DNA of 64,000 nt. It comes from Amycolatopsis sp. CA-128772. Its GTDB lineage: Bacteria > Actinomycetota > Actinomycetes > Mycobacteriales > Pseudonocardiaceae. The stretch is taken from assembly GCF_002904295.1 (NCBI RefSeq), contig NZ_PPHG01000066.1:62001-126000 (forward strand), written 5' to 3'. The notes under the pieces were generated by a model. It was given only the letters and a program-made list of their open reading frames with translations. It was not told the DNA's origin and searched no databases. Shown here in pieces: positions 48,347-55,631 of this stretch (its first letter is position 1; each line of letters opens with the position of its first letter). Position numbers and translations under genes: made by a program.

Positions 48347-49807
48347 TCACCTGTGAGTGGGATTCCTGTCGCCGAAGACATCCTCGACACCGCCATCGCG
48401 GTCCTTCCGTTGGCGGAGGTGGCGACCGTCCTCGGGACCTCGGCCAACAAGGTCCGGCAGATGCTGCGCGACGGGCAGCTGATCGCGGTCCGGCGCCGCG
48501 GCGACCTGTGCGTGCCCAGCGACTTCTTCGTCTCCGGCGGCGTCGTCAAGGGCCTGACCGGCACGATCACCGTGCTCGCCGACTCCGGGTTCAGCCGCAC
48601 GGAGATGCTGCGGTGGTTGTTCACCACCGACGACACGCTGCCGGGCAGCACGCCCATCAACGCGCTGCGCACCAGCCACGGCACCGAGGTCAAGCGGCGC
48701 GCCCAGGCCATGGCGTTCTGACCTGCGCAGACAGCTGAGCGCGGCGGCGAGCTGAACGGCCGCCGCGACGATCAGGCACGCCCGGAGCGACCACGCGGCC
48801 AGCGGACCGGCCAGCGCCGCGCCCGCGGCCAGCCCGGTGATCTTCACGCTCGCCGCCGTCGTGAACACCTGCGCCCGGACCTGCTCCGGCGCTTCGCGGT
48901 GGCGGATCGCGAACAACGCCGTGAGCTGCGGGCCTTCGGCGAATCCGGCCAGCACGGCCGCCACCACGACGCCGTGCCCGCCGGCGGCCACCAGGCAGCT
49001 CGCCGCCAGCAGAAGCGCGCTCAGCCAGACGGTCCGGTCGGGTGCCCACGGCAGCGGGCGCTTCGCGAGGACGGCGTTGGCGAGCAGGGACGCCACGGCC
49101 AGGACGGTCAGCAGCAGCGCGCCGTCAGCCGGGCCGCGCAGGTGCGCCGCGCCCAGCAGTGGGTAACACACGGTGACCATGCCGATCCCCGCGCACGAGA
49201 TCGCCGAAGCACCGGTCGCCCGCCTCAGCGGCGCGTTGCGGACCAGGACCCGGAAGCCGTCCTTGAGGCGGGTCTTCTTCGGTTCCCGCCTCGGCAGCGT
49301 CCACGCCACCGGGGCCGCCACGGCGACCATCCCGACGGCGGCCACGAGCCCGGCCGGACCCCCGAGGAGCCCGGCGAGCCCCGGCCCGGCCAGGGCGGCG
49401 GCGGTGAACGTCATGGCGTCGAAGCGGCTGGCCGTCGGCAGCGCGGGCCCGGCGACGGCGGGCAGCTGGGCGGTCCAGCCGCCGGCGATGGCCGGGTTGA
49501 GCAGCCCGGCCGCGACGGCCACGGCGACGACGGCGCCGAGTGGCAGGTGCCCGAAGGCGGCCGCGACCAGGCCGATTCCGGCTGCGTAGCCGCCGAGGGC
49601 GAGGGCGAGCAGCCGTCCCGGAGCGGCGCTGCGGTCGAGCAGGGCGCCGAACAGGGGACCGCCGGCCGCGGCCGCCGCGGTGAGCCCGGCGAGCAACGCC
49701 GAACCGGCGTACGGGCTCACCGTCAGCCCGAGCAGCAGGAGCGCGGGCCCGGACAGTTCGTCGCCGGTCCGGGCGAGCGTGGCGCCGGCCAGGTAACGTC
49801 TTATCAC
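48347..49807 (-). CDS. MFS transporter with antisense C-terminal extension
   Basis: 486 residues by the open frame. Residues 1 to about 362 form a 12-helix major facilitator (TLARTGDELSGPALLLLG at the start, LPRREPKKTRLKDGF in the central loop). The remaining roughly 124 residues (RVDGRAARQRVVGGEQPPQH and on) are Arg/Gln-rich and exactly antisense to the Rv2175c-like gene, because no stop occurs before 48347. The real protein may end earlier in homologs. GTG 49807 is preferred over TTG 49813. It likely exports a small molecule under the divergent CGNR regulator. Confidence 0.75.
   Translation of the reverse strand: MIRRYLAGATLARTGDELSGPALLLLGLTVSPYAGSALLAGLTAAAAAGGPLFGALLDRSAAPGRLLALALGGYAAGIGLVAAAFGHLPLGAVVAVAVAAGLLNPAIAGGWTAQLPAVAGPALPTASRFDAMTFTAAALAGPGLAGLLGGPAGLVAAVGMVAVAAPVAWTLPRREPKKTRLKDGFRVLVRNAPLRRATGASAISCAGIGMVTVCYPLLGAAHLRGPADGALLLTVLAVASLLANAVLAKRPLPWAPDRTVWLSALLLAASCLVAAGGHGVVVAAVLAGFAEGPQLTALFAIRHREAPEQVRAQVFTTAASVKITGLAAGAALAGPLAAWSLRACLIVAAAVQLAAALSCLRRSERHGLGAPLDLGAVAGAQRVDGRAARQRVVGGEQPPQHLRAAEPGVGEHGDRAGQALDDAAGDEEVAGHAQVAAAPDRDQLPVAQHLPDLVGRGPEDGRHLRQRKDRDGGVEDVFGDRNPTHR
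48353..48721 (+). CDS. Rv2175c-like DNA-binding protein, likely PknL substrate
   Basis: 122 residues. A winged helix-turn-helix-like N-terminal part (LPLAEVATVLGTSANKVRQMLRDGQLIAVRRRGDLCVPSDF) followed by a helical C-terminus (GFSRTEMLRWLFTTDD). In M. tuberculosis Rv2175c is phosphorylated by PknL, which lowers its DNA binding, and the two genes are divergent as here. The start is probably GTG 48353. Its whole length lies antisense to the 3' part of the MFS ORF. Confidence 0.85.
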   Translation: MSGIPVAEDILDTAIAVLPLAEVATVLGTSANKVRQMLRDGQLIAVRRRGDLCVPSDFFVSGGVVKGLTGTITVLADSGFSRTEMLRWLFTTDDTLPGSTPINALRTSHGTEVKRRAQAMAF

Positions 49808-49821
49808 GGACAAGACGTTAC
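49793..49821. promoter_or_regulatory. Operator palindrome shared by MFS and CGNR genes
   Basis: GTAACGTCTT (49793-49802) and AAGACGTTAC (49812-49821) are perfect 10-base inverted repeats around a 9-base centre. The site covers the MFS start codon and touches the CGNR -10 (TACAAT 49819-49824), so one bound repressor would shut both genes. Confidence 0.65.
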
Positions 49822-49824
49822 AAT
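49819..49824 (+). promoter_or_regulatory. -10 hexamer TACAAT, leaderless CGNR gene start
   Basis: TACAAT stands 5 bases before the ATG at 49830 and overlaps the operator palindrome. Confidence 0.5.
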
Positions 49825-49829
49825 GGGGT

Positions 49830-50351
49830 ATGTTTTATCCGCACCGGGATTCCGTGCAGCGCGCGGTGGACCTGCTGGCTGTGCTGCTGACTCCGGCCCC
49901 CGACCCGGCTGCGGTGGCCGGGGTGCTGCGCGACCACGGCGAACCGGACGCGTCCCTGTCCCCGGAAGACGTCGGCGAGCTGCGCGCGGCGGCGGTGGAA
50001 CTGCGCGAGGTTTTCGCAGCGACTGACGTCGCTTCGGCGGCTTCGGTGCTCAACGCGTTGTTCGCGGCGTACGCGGGCCCACCGCGCCTGACGGACCACG
50101 AAGAGGGCTACGGCTGGCACCTGCACGCGGACGCGGCCGACGACGGGCCGTGGGGGCCGTGGCTGGTGACGTCGTCGGCGCTGGGGCTGGCGTCGCTGCT
50201 GGCGGAGCGCCAGGGGTTGCCGGGCGGGCTGTGCGCGTCACCGACGTGCGGCAGGCCGTTCGCGCACACGGGCGGCGGGAGCCCGCGGAGGTACTGCTCG
50301 CCCCGGTGCGCGACGCGCGAACGCGTCGCCGCGCACCGGGCGCGGAGCTGA
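49830..50351 (+). CDS. CGNR zinc-finger regulator
   Basis: 173 residues. N-terminal helical ligand-binding-like domain (DSVQRAVDLLAVLLTP) and a C-terminal zinc finger with Cys residues in CASPTCGRPF and RRYCSPRCATRERVAAHR (Cx4C, Cx3C). This matches the CGNR (ABATE-associated) family of predicted transcription regulators. It is divergent from the MFS gene by 22 bases with a perfect palindrome between them, which suggests control of the exporter and of itself. Confidence 0.85.
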   Translation: MFYPHRDSVQRAVDLLAVLLTPAPDPAAVAGVLRDHGEPDASLSPEDVGELRAAAVELREVFAATDVASAASVLNALFAAYAGPPRLTDHEEGYGWHLHADAADDGPWGPWLVTSSALGLASLLAERQGLPGGLCASPTCGRPFAHTGGGSPRRYCSPRCATRERVAAHRARS

Positions 50352-50353
50352 AC

Positions 50354-51133
50354 TCAGCCCTGGGTCTTCTCGCGCCAGGCGATCCACTTCTCGAGGGCGC
50401 CCAGGTCGTAGTCCGGGCCGCCCACGCCGACCGTGAACGTCGTGACGCCCAGCTCCAGCAGCTGCGGGCCCAGCTCGTCCGGCTCGCCCTGCACGCCGCA
50501 CGAACGCTCGATCTCCGCCGGGTCGCGGCCGACGTCCGCGCAGTGCTGGTCGAGGATCTTCACCTTGCGGCCGACGACCTCCGGGTCGCCGAAGCCGTGC
50601 CAGATGTCGCCGTGCTTGGCCACCAGCTTCAGGGTCTTCTTCTCGCCGCCGCCGCCGATCAGGACCGGGATCTTGCGGGTCGGGGCCGGGTTCAGCTTCG
50701 CCAGCCGCGACTCGATGCGCGGCAGCGACTCCGCCAGGTCGTCGAGGCGGCCGCCGGCCGTGCCGAACTCGTAGCCGTACTCGTCGTAGTCCTTCTCGAA
50801 CCAGCCCGAGCCGATGCCGAGGATGAGCCGGCCGCCGGAGATGTGGTCGACCGTGCGGGCCATGTCGGCCAGCAGCTCGGGGTTGCGGTAGCTGTTGCAG
50901 GTGACCAGCGCGCCGATCTCCACCCGGGACGTCGACTCCGCCCACGCGCCGAGCATCGTCCAGCACTCGAAGTGCATGCCGTCGGGGTCGCCGTACAACG
51001 GGTAGAAGTGGTCCCAGTTGAAGATGATGTCGGCCCCGAGGTCTTCGGCGGCCGACGCGGTGCGCCGGATGCTGTCGTAGTCGGCGTGCTGCGGCTGGAG
51101 CTGCAGGCCGATCCGGATGCGTCGTTCGGTCAT
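50354..51133 (-). CDS. LLM-class F420-dependent oxidoreductase
   Basis: 259-residue luciferase-like barrel. RIGLQLQPQHADYDSIRRTA at the start, DIIFNWDHFYPLYG, LVTCNSYRNPELLADMARTVDHISGGRLILGIGSGW and KIPVLIGGGGEKKTLKLVAKHGD are typical of the TIGR03560-like F420 group. It transfers hydride between F420 and an unknown substrate. It ends two bases from the convergent CGNR gene. A role with the carotenoid genes upstream is not established. Confidence 0.85.
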   Translation of the reverse strand: MTERRIRIGLQLQPQHADYDSIRRTASAAEDLGADIIFNWDHFYPLYGDPDGMHFECWTMLGAWAESTSRVEIGALVTCNSYRNPELLADMARTVDHISGGRLILGIGSGWFEKDYDEYGYEFGTAGGRLDDLAESLPRIESRLAKLNPAPTRKIPVLIGGGGEKKTLKLVAKHGDIWHGFGDPEVVGRKVKILDQHCADVGRDPAEIERSCGVQGEPDELGPQLLELGVTTFTVGVGGPDYDLGALEKWIAWREKTQG

Positions 51134-51219
51134 GACCGCAGCCTACGACCGCTGCGGAACGTCCCGCGCGCCCAGACGGAAGCCGAAAGGGGTGGTGCCA
51201 CCACCCGCCTCCGGTCCGG

Positions 51220-52692
51220 TCAGCGGGCGGTGATCCGCTCCGCCGCCAGCCGGCCGGAGATGAGCACCGGCGGAATGCCGACGCCGGGCGTCGTGCCGCT
51301 GCCGGCCAGCACGACGTTGCCCGCCGCGCGGACCAGGTTCGCCGGGCGGAACGGCCCCGTCTGGGTGAACGTGTGCGCCAGCGAGAACGGCGTTCCGGCG
51401 GTGAGCCCGCGCGCCGCCCAGTCCGCCGGGGTGATCGTCTCGTCGATGGTGAATTCGCCGCCGAAGCCGGTCAGCCCGCGGGCTTCCAGCGTGCGAAGCA
51501 GCTCTTCGCGGTACGGCCCGCGGACGCGGTCCCAGTCGATCGGCCCGCGGCGCAGGTTCGGCGCGGGGGCGAGCACCGAGACGATCTCGCCGCCGCGCCC
51601 GGCCAGCCCCGGGTCGGTCGCCGTCGGCCGGGTGACCAGCAACGACGGGTCGCTCATCAGCTTGCCGTCGCGGATGATCTCGGCGAAGGTCCGCTCCCAG
51701 GCGCCGCCGAAGAAGATCGTGTGGTGGCCGAGGTCCCACGCCTGCGAGGCCCGCCCGTGCAGGACCACGGCGGACGGCGAGTAGCGCAGCGGCAGCGGAC
51801 GGCGGGGCCGCGCGCCGAGCAGCCGGTAGGCCGTGCCCAGCTCGGTGGCCAGCACGACGGCGTCGCACGCGATCCGCTCGCCCGAGCGCGTCCGGACCGC
51901 GCGGACACGCGAATTCACCCGCTCGAGCCAGGCGGCTTCGGTGCCGAACCGGACGTCCGCGCCCGCCCGCGTGGCGGCCCCGGTCATCGCCCGGCCGATC
52001 TCGCCCATCCCGCCTTCGGGGTAGTAGACGCCGCCGACGGTGTCCATGTACGCGATGACGCCGTACGCGCCGATCGCGCGGGCCGGGTCGAGTCCCGCGT
52101 AGAGCGCCTGGAACGTGAACAGCCGCCGGACCCGCTCGTCGCGCAGGTAGCGGGCGACGCGGGGGCCGAGCCGGCCGAAGCCGCCCAACGCGCCGAGCCG
52201 CGCCAGCTCGGGGCGGGCCAGCTCGAGCGGCGAGTCGAAGTTCGCCGCGAGGAAGTGGTCCTTCTGCACCGCGTACAGCTCGGTCAGCCAGCGCCGCAGC
52301 GCCCGGTAGCCCGCCGCCTCGCGGGCGCCGGCGAACGCGCGGATCTCGGCCTCCATCGCGTCCCCGTCCGTGCGGAGGGACAGCGAGCTGCCGTCGGCGA
52401 ACCGCGCCCGGTACGCCGGGTCGAGCCGGGTCAGGCGCAGGTTCTTGGCCAAGGGCTCGCCGACCGCGGCGAACGCCTCTTCCAGCAGTTCCGGCATGGT
52501 CAGGACGCTGGCGCCGGTGTCCACGGCGTTGCCGTCGAAGCTCTGCTGCCCGGCCCGGCCGCCCGGGGTGCCCGCCTGCTCCAGGAGGGTGACGCGGCGC
52601 CCCGCGCCGAGCAGGTGCAGCGTCGCCGAAAGCCCGGCCAGGCCCGCGCCGATGACAACGACGTGGTCGGCCGGCCGGTCGATCGTCCGCAC
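51220..52692 (-). CDS. crtI: Phytoene desaturase
   Basis: 490 residues. FAD site VVVIGAGLAGLSATLHLLGAG, EQAGTPGGRAGQ, substrate region YYPEGGMGEIGRAM, and the C-terminal CrtI motif NVVLAGSGTTPGVGIPPVLISGRLAAERI. It desaturates phytoene toward lycopene or a shorter product. It lies one base downstream of the GGPP synthase gene in the same direction. Phytoene synthase (crtB) and a cyclase are not in the window, so the pathway must be completed elsewhere. Confidence 0.9.
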   Translation of the reverse strand: MRTIDRPADHVVVIGAGLAGLSATLHLLGAGRRVTLLEQAGTPGGRAGQQSFDGNAVDTGASVLTMPELLEEAFAAVGEPLAKNLRLTRLDPAYRARFADGSSLSLRTDGDAMEAEIRAFAGAREAAGYRALRRWLTELYAVQKDHFLAANFDSPLELARPELARLGALGGFGRLGPRVARYLRDERVRRLFTFQALYAGLDPARAIGAYGVIAYMDTVGGVYYPEGGMGEIGRAMTGAATRAGADVRFGTEAAWLERVNSRVRAVRTRSGERIACDAVVLATELGTAYRLLGARPRRPLPLRYSPSAVVLHGRASQAWDLGHHTIFFGGAWERTFAEIIRDGKLMSDPSLLVTRPTATDPGLAGRGGEIVSVLAPAPNLRRGPIDWDRVRGPYREELLRTLEARGLTGFGGEFTIDETITPADWAARGLTAGTPFSLAHTFTQTGPFRPANLVRAAGNVVLAGSGTTPGVGIPPVLISGRLAAERITAR

Positions 52693-52693
52693 G

Positions 52694-53785
52694 TCAGTAC
52701 GTCCGCTGGGTGGCCTTGACGACCAGCCCGGTCAGCGCGGCGGGCGCCGGCTCGGCCAGGCGCGCCCGGTCCAGCGCGGCCATCGCCGCCGTCGTCAGCT
52801 CGTCGATCCGGTGCTCGACCGCGTCGACCGCGCCGACCTGCTGCAACGCCATCCGCACGGTCTCGACACCCTCGTCGGACAGGTCCGCGTCGCCGATCGC
52901 GTCGGCGATCACCGTGGCCGCGGCCTGTTCGCCCTTCTCGGCCGCGAGCTGCAGGCCGAGCGCGACGAGCAGGGTGCGCTTGCCCTCACGCAGGTCGTCG
53001 CCGGCGGGCTTGCCGGTGACCGACGGGTCGCCGAACACGCCGAGCAGGTCGTCACGCAGCTGGAACGCGACACCGACCTCGCCGCCGAACTCCAGCAGCG
53101 TGGCGATCAGTTCGGGGGAGGCCCCGCCGAGCGCGGCGCCCAGGTGCAGCGGCCGCTGCACGGTGTAGGCGGCGGTCTTGAGCCGGTCGATCTTGAGCGC
53201 GGCCTCGACGGAGGCGTCGCCGGTGGCCTGCGTGCGGACGTCGAGGTACTGCCCGGCGAGCACCTCGGTGCGCATCGCGCGCCAGGCCGGGCGGGCCGCG
53301 GCCAGCGTCCCGGCCGGCAGCGGCGCATCGGCGAACATGTCGTCGGCCCAGGCCAGCGCCAGGTCGCCGACGAGCACCGCGGTGGCCAGGCCGAACGTCG
53401 CGGGCGAGCCGAGCCAGCCGCGGTCGGCGTGCAGCTTGGCGCCCGCGATGTGCACGGTCGGGTTGCCGCGGCGGGAGTCGGAGGAGTCGATCAGGTCGTC
53501 GTGGATCAGCGCGCACGCCTGGATCAGCTCGAGGCTGGCCACCGCCTGCAGGACACCCTCGGCGTCCGGGCCGGTGGGATCGCCGCCCGCGCCGCGCCAG
53601 CCCCACCAGGCGAACGTCGGGCGCAAGCGTTTGCCGCCACCGAGCACGAACCCGCGCAGCGCGTCGATCCCGGCGGCCACGGTCGGCTCGGTGCCGAGGA
53701 TTTCGGAGCCCGCCCGATCGAGGAACCCGGTCAGCGCACGCTCGACGTGGACGGGCAGATCGGTGTCGGCGACGGGCGCGTTCAT
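52694..53785 (-). CDS. idsA2: Polyprenyl (geranylgeranyl) diphosphate synthase
   Basis: 363 residues, trans-isoprenyl diphosphate synthase. First Asp-rich motif LIHDDLIDSSDSRRG, second QLRDDLLGVFGD, GGGKRLRP near the start and GKPAGDDLREGKRTLL after the second motif. It makes the C20 precursor used by CrtI. The position between the pknL region and metF matches mycobacterial idsA2 (Rv2173), which is the basis for the symbol; crtE would fit equally well. Confidence 0.88.
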   Translation of the reverse strand: MNAPVADTDLPVHVERALTGFLDRAGSEILGTEPTVAAGIDALRGFVLGGGKRLRPTFAWWGWRGAGGDPTGPDAEGVLQAVASLELIQACALIHDDLIDSSDSRRGNPTVHIAGAKLHADRGWLGSPATFGLATAVLVGDLALAWADDMFADAPLPAGTLAAARPAWRAMRTEVLAGQYLDVRTQATGDASVEAALKIDRLKTAAYTVQRPLHLGAALGGASPELIATLLEFGGEVGVAFQLRDDLLGVFGDPSVTGKPAGDDLREGKRTLLVALGLQLAAEKGEQAAATVIADAIGDADLSDEGVETVRMALQQVGAVDAVEHRIDELTTAAMAALDRARLAEPAPAALTGLVVKATQRTY

Positions 53786-53845
53786 CCCGCCATCCTCGCC
53801 GAACCCGCGGGGGCGCGGGCCGCCGGGGCACCCGGATGTGGCGAA

Positions 53846-54535
53846 TCAGACTCCGTGCGCGGGCGCCCAGAACGGCCCGGTCAGGCCCGCCTCGGCGAAG
53901 TAGGCGACGGCGTCGTCCGGTTCGCGCCGCCGGTAACCGCGCTCCAGCCGGCCCGCATACCAGCCGCGTGCGAGCCGCCAGAGCGTGCCGAGGTCCAGCA
54001 CGGATCCCCGGGCCTGCCCGGTTTCCGCGAGCCAGGCGTCCACACAGGACTCGCAGCAGAAGAGGCGCTGGTGCGCGCACGCGTGCAGCACGTCGTCCCA
54101 CATCCGCGCGGCGGGCACCAGGAAGTGCGCGACCTGCGTGCCCTCCGGGGGTCCGGCGCGGTCCACGACGAGGGCGTGCGGCTGCCCGCAGCCGGGGCAG
54201 CGGGTCGCGACGAGCACCTCCGGCTCGGCGTCGACCAGGTGCGGGATGGCGAACGAGTCCCACGCGCAGCCGCCCCACCACAGCGTGTGCGCGCCCATCA
54301 CGGAGAAGCCGAGCGACTTCGCGGCGAACGGGTGGGCCAGGACGACGTGCTCGCACTCGTCGAGCACCAGGTGGTGGGCGCCGGCGAGGCGGTGCAGCGC
54401 CTGCTTCGCGACGGCCAGCGACCCGCCCGCGGCGTCGGCCAGCTCCGGCGCCGACGGCGCCCGGCCGTGGCGGGCGAAAGCGTGGTAAACCGCGAGGCGC
54501 ACGTCCTCGTCCCAGCTCGCGTCGTCGTCCCGCAT
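53846..54535 (-). CDS. Alkylmercury lyase (MerB) family protein
   Basis: 229 residues. N-terminal winged-helix part (AVYHAFARHGRAPSAPELADAAGG) and a MerB-like core: GGCAWDSFAIPHLV has the Cys and Asp of the MerB C-A-W-D catalytic site, and LFCCESCVDAWL supplies the third Cys. An added CPGCGQPH pair is unlike classical MerB and may bind zinc. No merA, merR or transport gene is nearby, so a mercury role is doubtful. It is divergent from metF. Confidence 0.75.
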   Translation of the reverse strand: MRDDDASWDEDVRLAVYHAFARHGRAPSAPELADAAGGSLAVAKQALHRLAGAHHLVLDECEHVVLAHPFAAKSLGFSVMGAHTLWWGGCAWDSFAIPHLVDAEPEVLVATRCPGCGQPHALVVDRAGPPEGTQVAHFLVPAARMWDDVLHACAHQRLFCCESCVDAWLAETGQARGSVLDLGTLWRLARGWYAGRLERGYRRREPDDAVAYFAEAGLTGPFWAPAHGV

Positions 54536-54629
54536 CGCTCACTCCCACGCCCAGTCTAGTCCTGGAGAGTGACTCGAATGACTGTCTCGCGACGCGGACG
54601 GGGGCTCCCGCATGCCGGGCGGCGGCCTT

Positions 54630-54635
54630 TAACAT
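54630..54635 (+). promoter_or_regulatory. -10 hexamer TAACAT, leaderless metF start
   Basis: TAACAT is 6 bases before the ATG at 54642 and no ribosome site is visible. Confidence 0.45.
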
Positions 54636-54641
54636 GCGGGT

Positions 54642-55526
54642 ATGACGTCGGTGATCGAGCGGTTGCGAGGCGACGGGCCGAAGTTCTCCATCGAGTTCTT
54701 CCCGCCCCGGGACACGGCGGACGAGGCCGTCCTCTGGAAGGCGATCCGGGAGCTCGAGCCGTACGACCCGGCGTACATGTCGATCACCTACGGCGCCGGC
54801 GGCTCCAGCCGCGACGGCACGATCCGCAGCATCGCCCGCGTCGCGACCGAGACGACCCTGGTGCCGATGGCCCACCTGACCGCGGTCAACCACTCGGTCG
54901 CGGAGCTGCGCAACGTGATCGGCTGGTACGCCTCGGTCGGCGTCCGCAACATCCTGGCGCTGCGCGGCGACCCGCCGGGCGACGTCTACGGCGACTGGAT
55001 CCCGCACCCGGACGGCCTGACCTACGCCGAAGAGCTGGTGCAGCTGGTCCGCGAGCTGGGTGACTTCTGCGTCGGCGTGTCGGCGTCGACCTACGGCCAC
55101 CCCCGCTCGGCCGACCTCGAGACCGACACGAAGTACCTGGTCCGCAAGCTGCGCGCGGGCGCGGACTTCGCGATCGCGCAGCTGTTCCACGACGCCGAGG
55201 ACTTCCTCCGGCTGCGCGACCGGGTGGCCGCGACCGGCTGCGACGTCCCGGTGCTGCCGGGCGTGATGCCGCTGACGACCATGCGGACGCTGCAGACGAC
55301 GATCAAGCTGTCCGGCGCCCCGGCCCCGCGGAAGCTCCTGGACCGGCTCGAACCGCTGGCCGACGACCCCAAGGCGTTCCGCGCGGCGGGCATCGACGTG
55401 ATCACCGAGCTGTGCGAGAAGCTGATCGCCGAGGGCGTGCCGAACCTGCACTTCTACACGTTCAACCGCTCCAAGGCGACGCGCGAGGTGATCGCCCGGC
55501 TGGGGCTCGTCCCCGCCCGTGCTTGA
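54642..55526 (+). CDS. metF: 5,10-methylenetetrahydrofolate reductase
   Basis: 294-residue FAD barrel that makes 5-methyltetrahydrofolate for methionine synthesis. Catalytic Glu in KFSIEFFPPRD; SITYGAGGSSRDGT, NILALRGDPP, FAIAQLFHDAEDF and LPGVMPLT are family motifs. The conserved NADH/FAD positions look intact. In synteny terms it occupies the place of Rv2172c next to idsA2. A terminator hairpin follows. Confidence 0.93.
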   Translation: MTSVIERLRGDGPKFSIEFFPPRDTADEAVLWKAIRELEPYDPAYMSITYGAGGSSRDGTIRSIARVATETTLVPMAHLTAVNHSVAELRNVIGWYASVGVRNILALRGDPPGDVYGDWIPHPDGLTYAEELVQLVRELGDFCVGVSASTYGHPRSADLETDTKYLVRKLRAGADFAIAQLFHDAEDFLRLRDRVAATGCDVPVLPGVMPLTTMRTLQTTIKLSGAPAPRKLLDRLEPLADDPKAFRAAGIDVITELCEKLIAEGVPNLHFYTFNRSKATREVIARLGLVPARA

Positions 55527-55537
55527 GGCGGTGACAA

Positions 55538-55554
55538 CCGGGGCTTCGCCCCGG
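55538..55554 (+). terminator. Hairpin after metF
   Basis: CCGGGGC, TTC, GCCCCGG: 7-bp perfect stem with a 3-base loop, 12 bases after the stop. Confidence 0.55.
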
Positions 55555-55618
55555 GCCGGGGGCCTCGCCACCCGGACCCCCGAACTGAAGTCCGTACCGC
55601 CCGGTCGGTGTGGCCAGG

Positions 55619-55624
55619 TACCGT
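55619..55624 (+). promoter_or_regulatory. -10 hexamer TACCGT, leaderless DUF885 start
   Basis: TACCGT is 7 bases before the ATG at 55632. Confidence 0.4.
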
Positions 55625-55631
55625 GCGGCGC

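Noticed and set aside
53846..54535. Mercury resistance locus
   Set aside because: Only a MerB-family protein is present; no reductase, transporter or MerR-type gene surrounds it.
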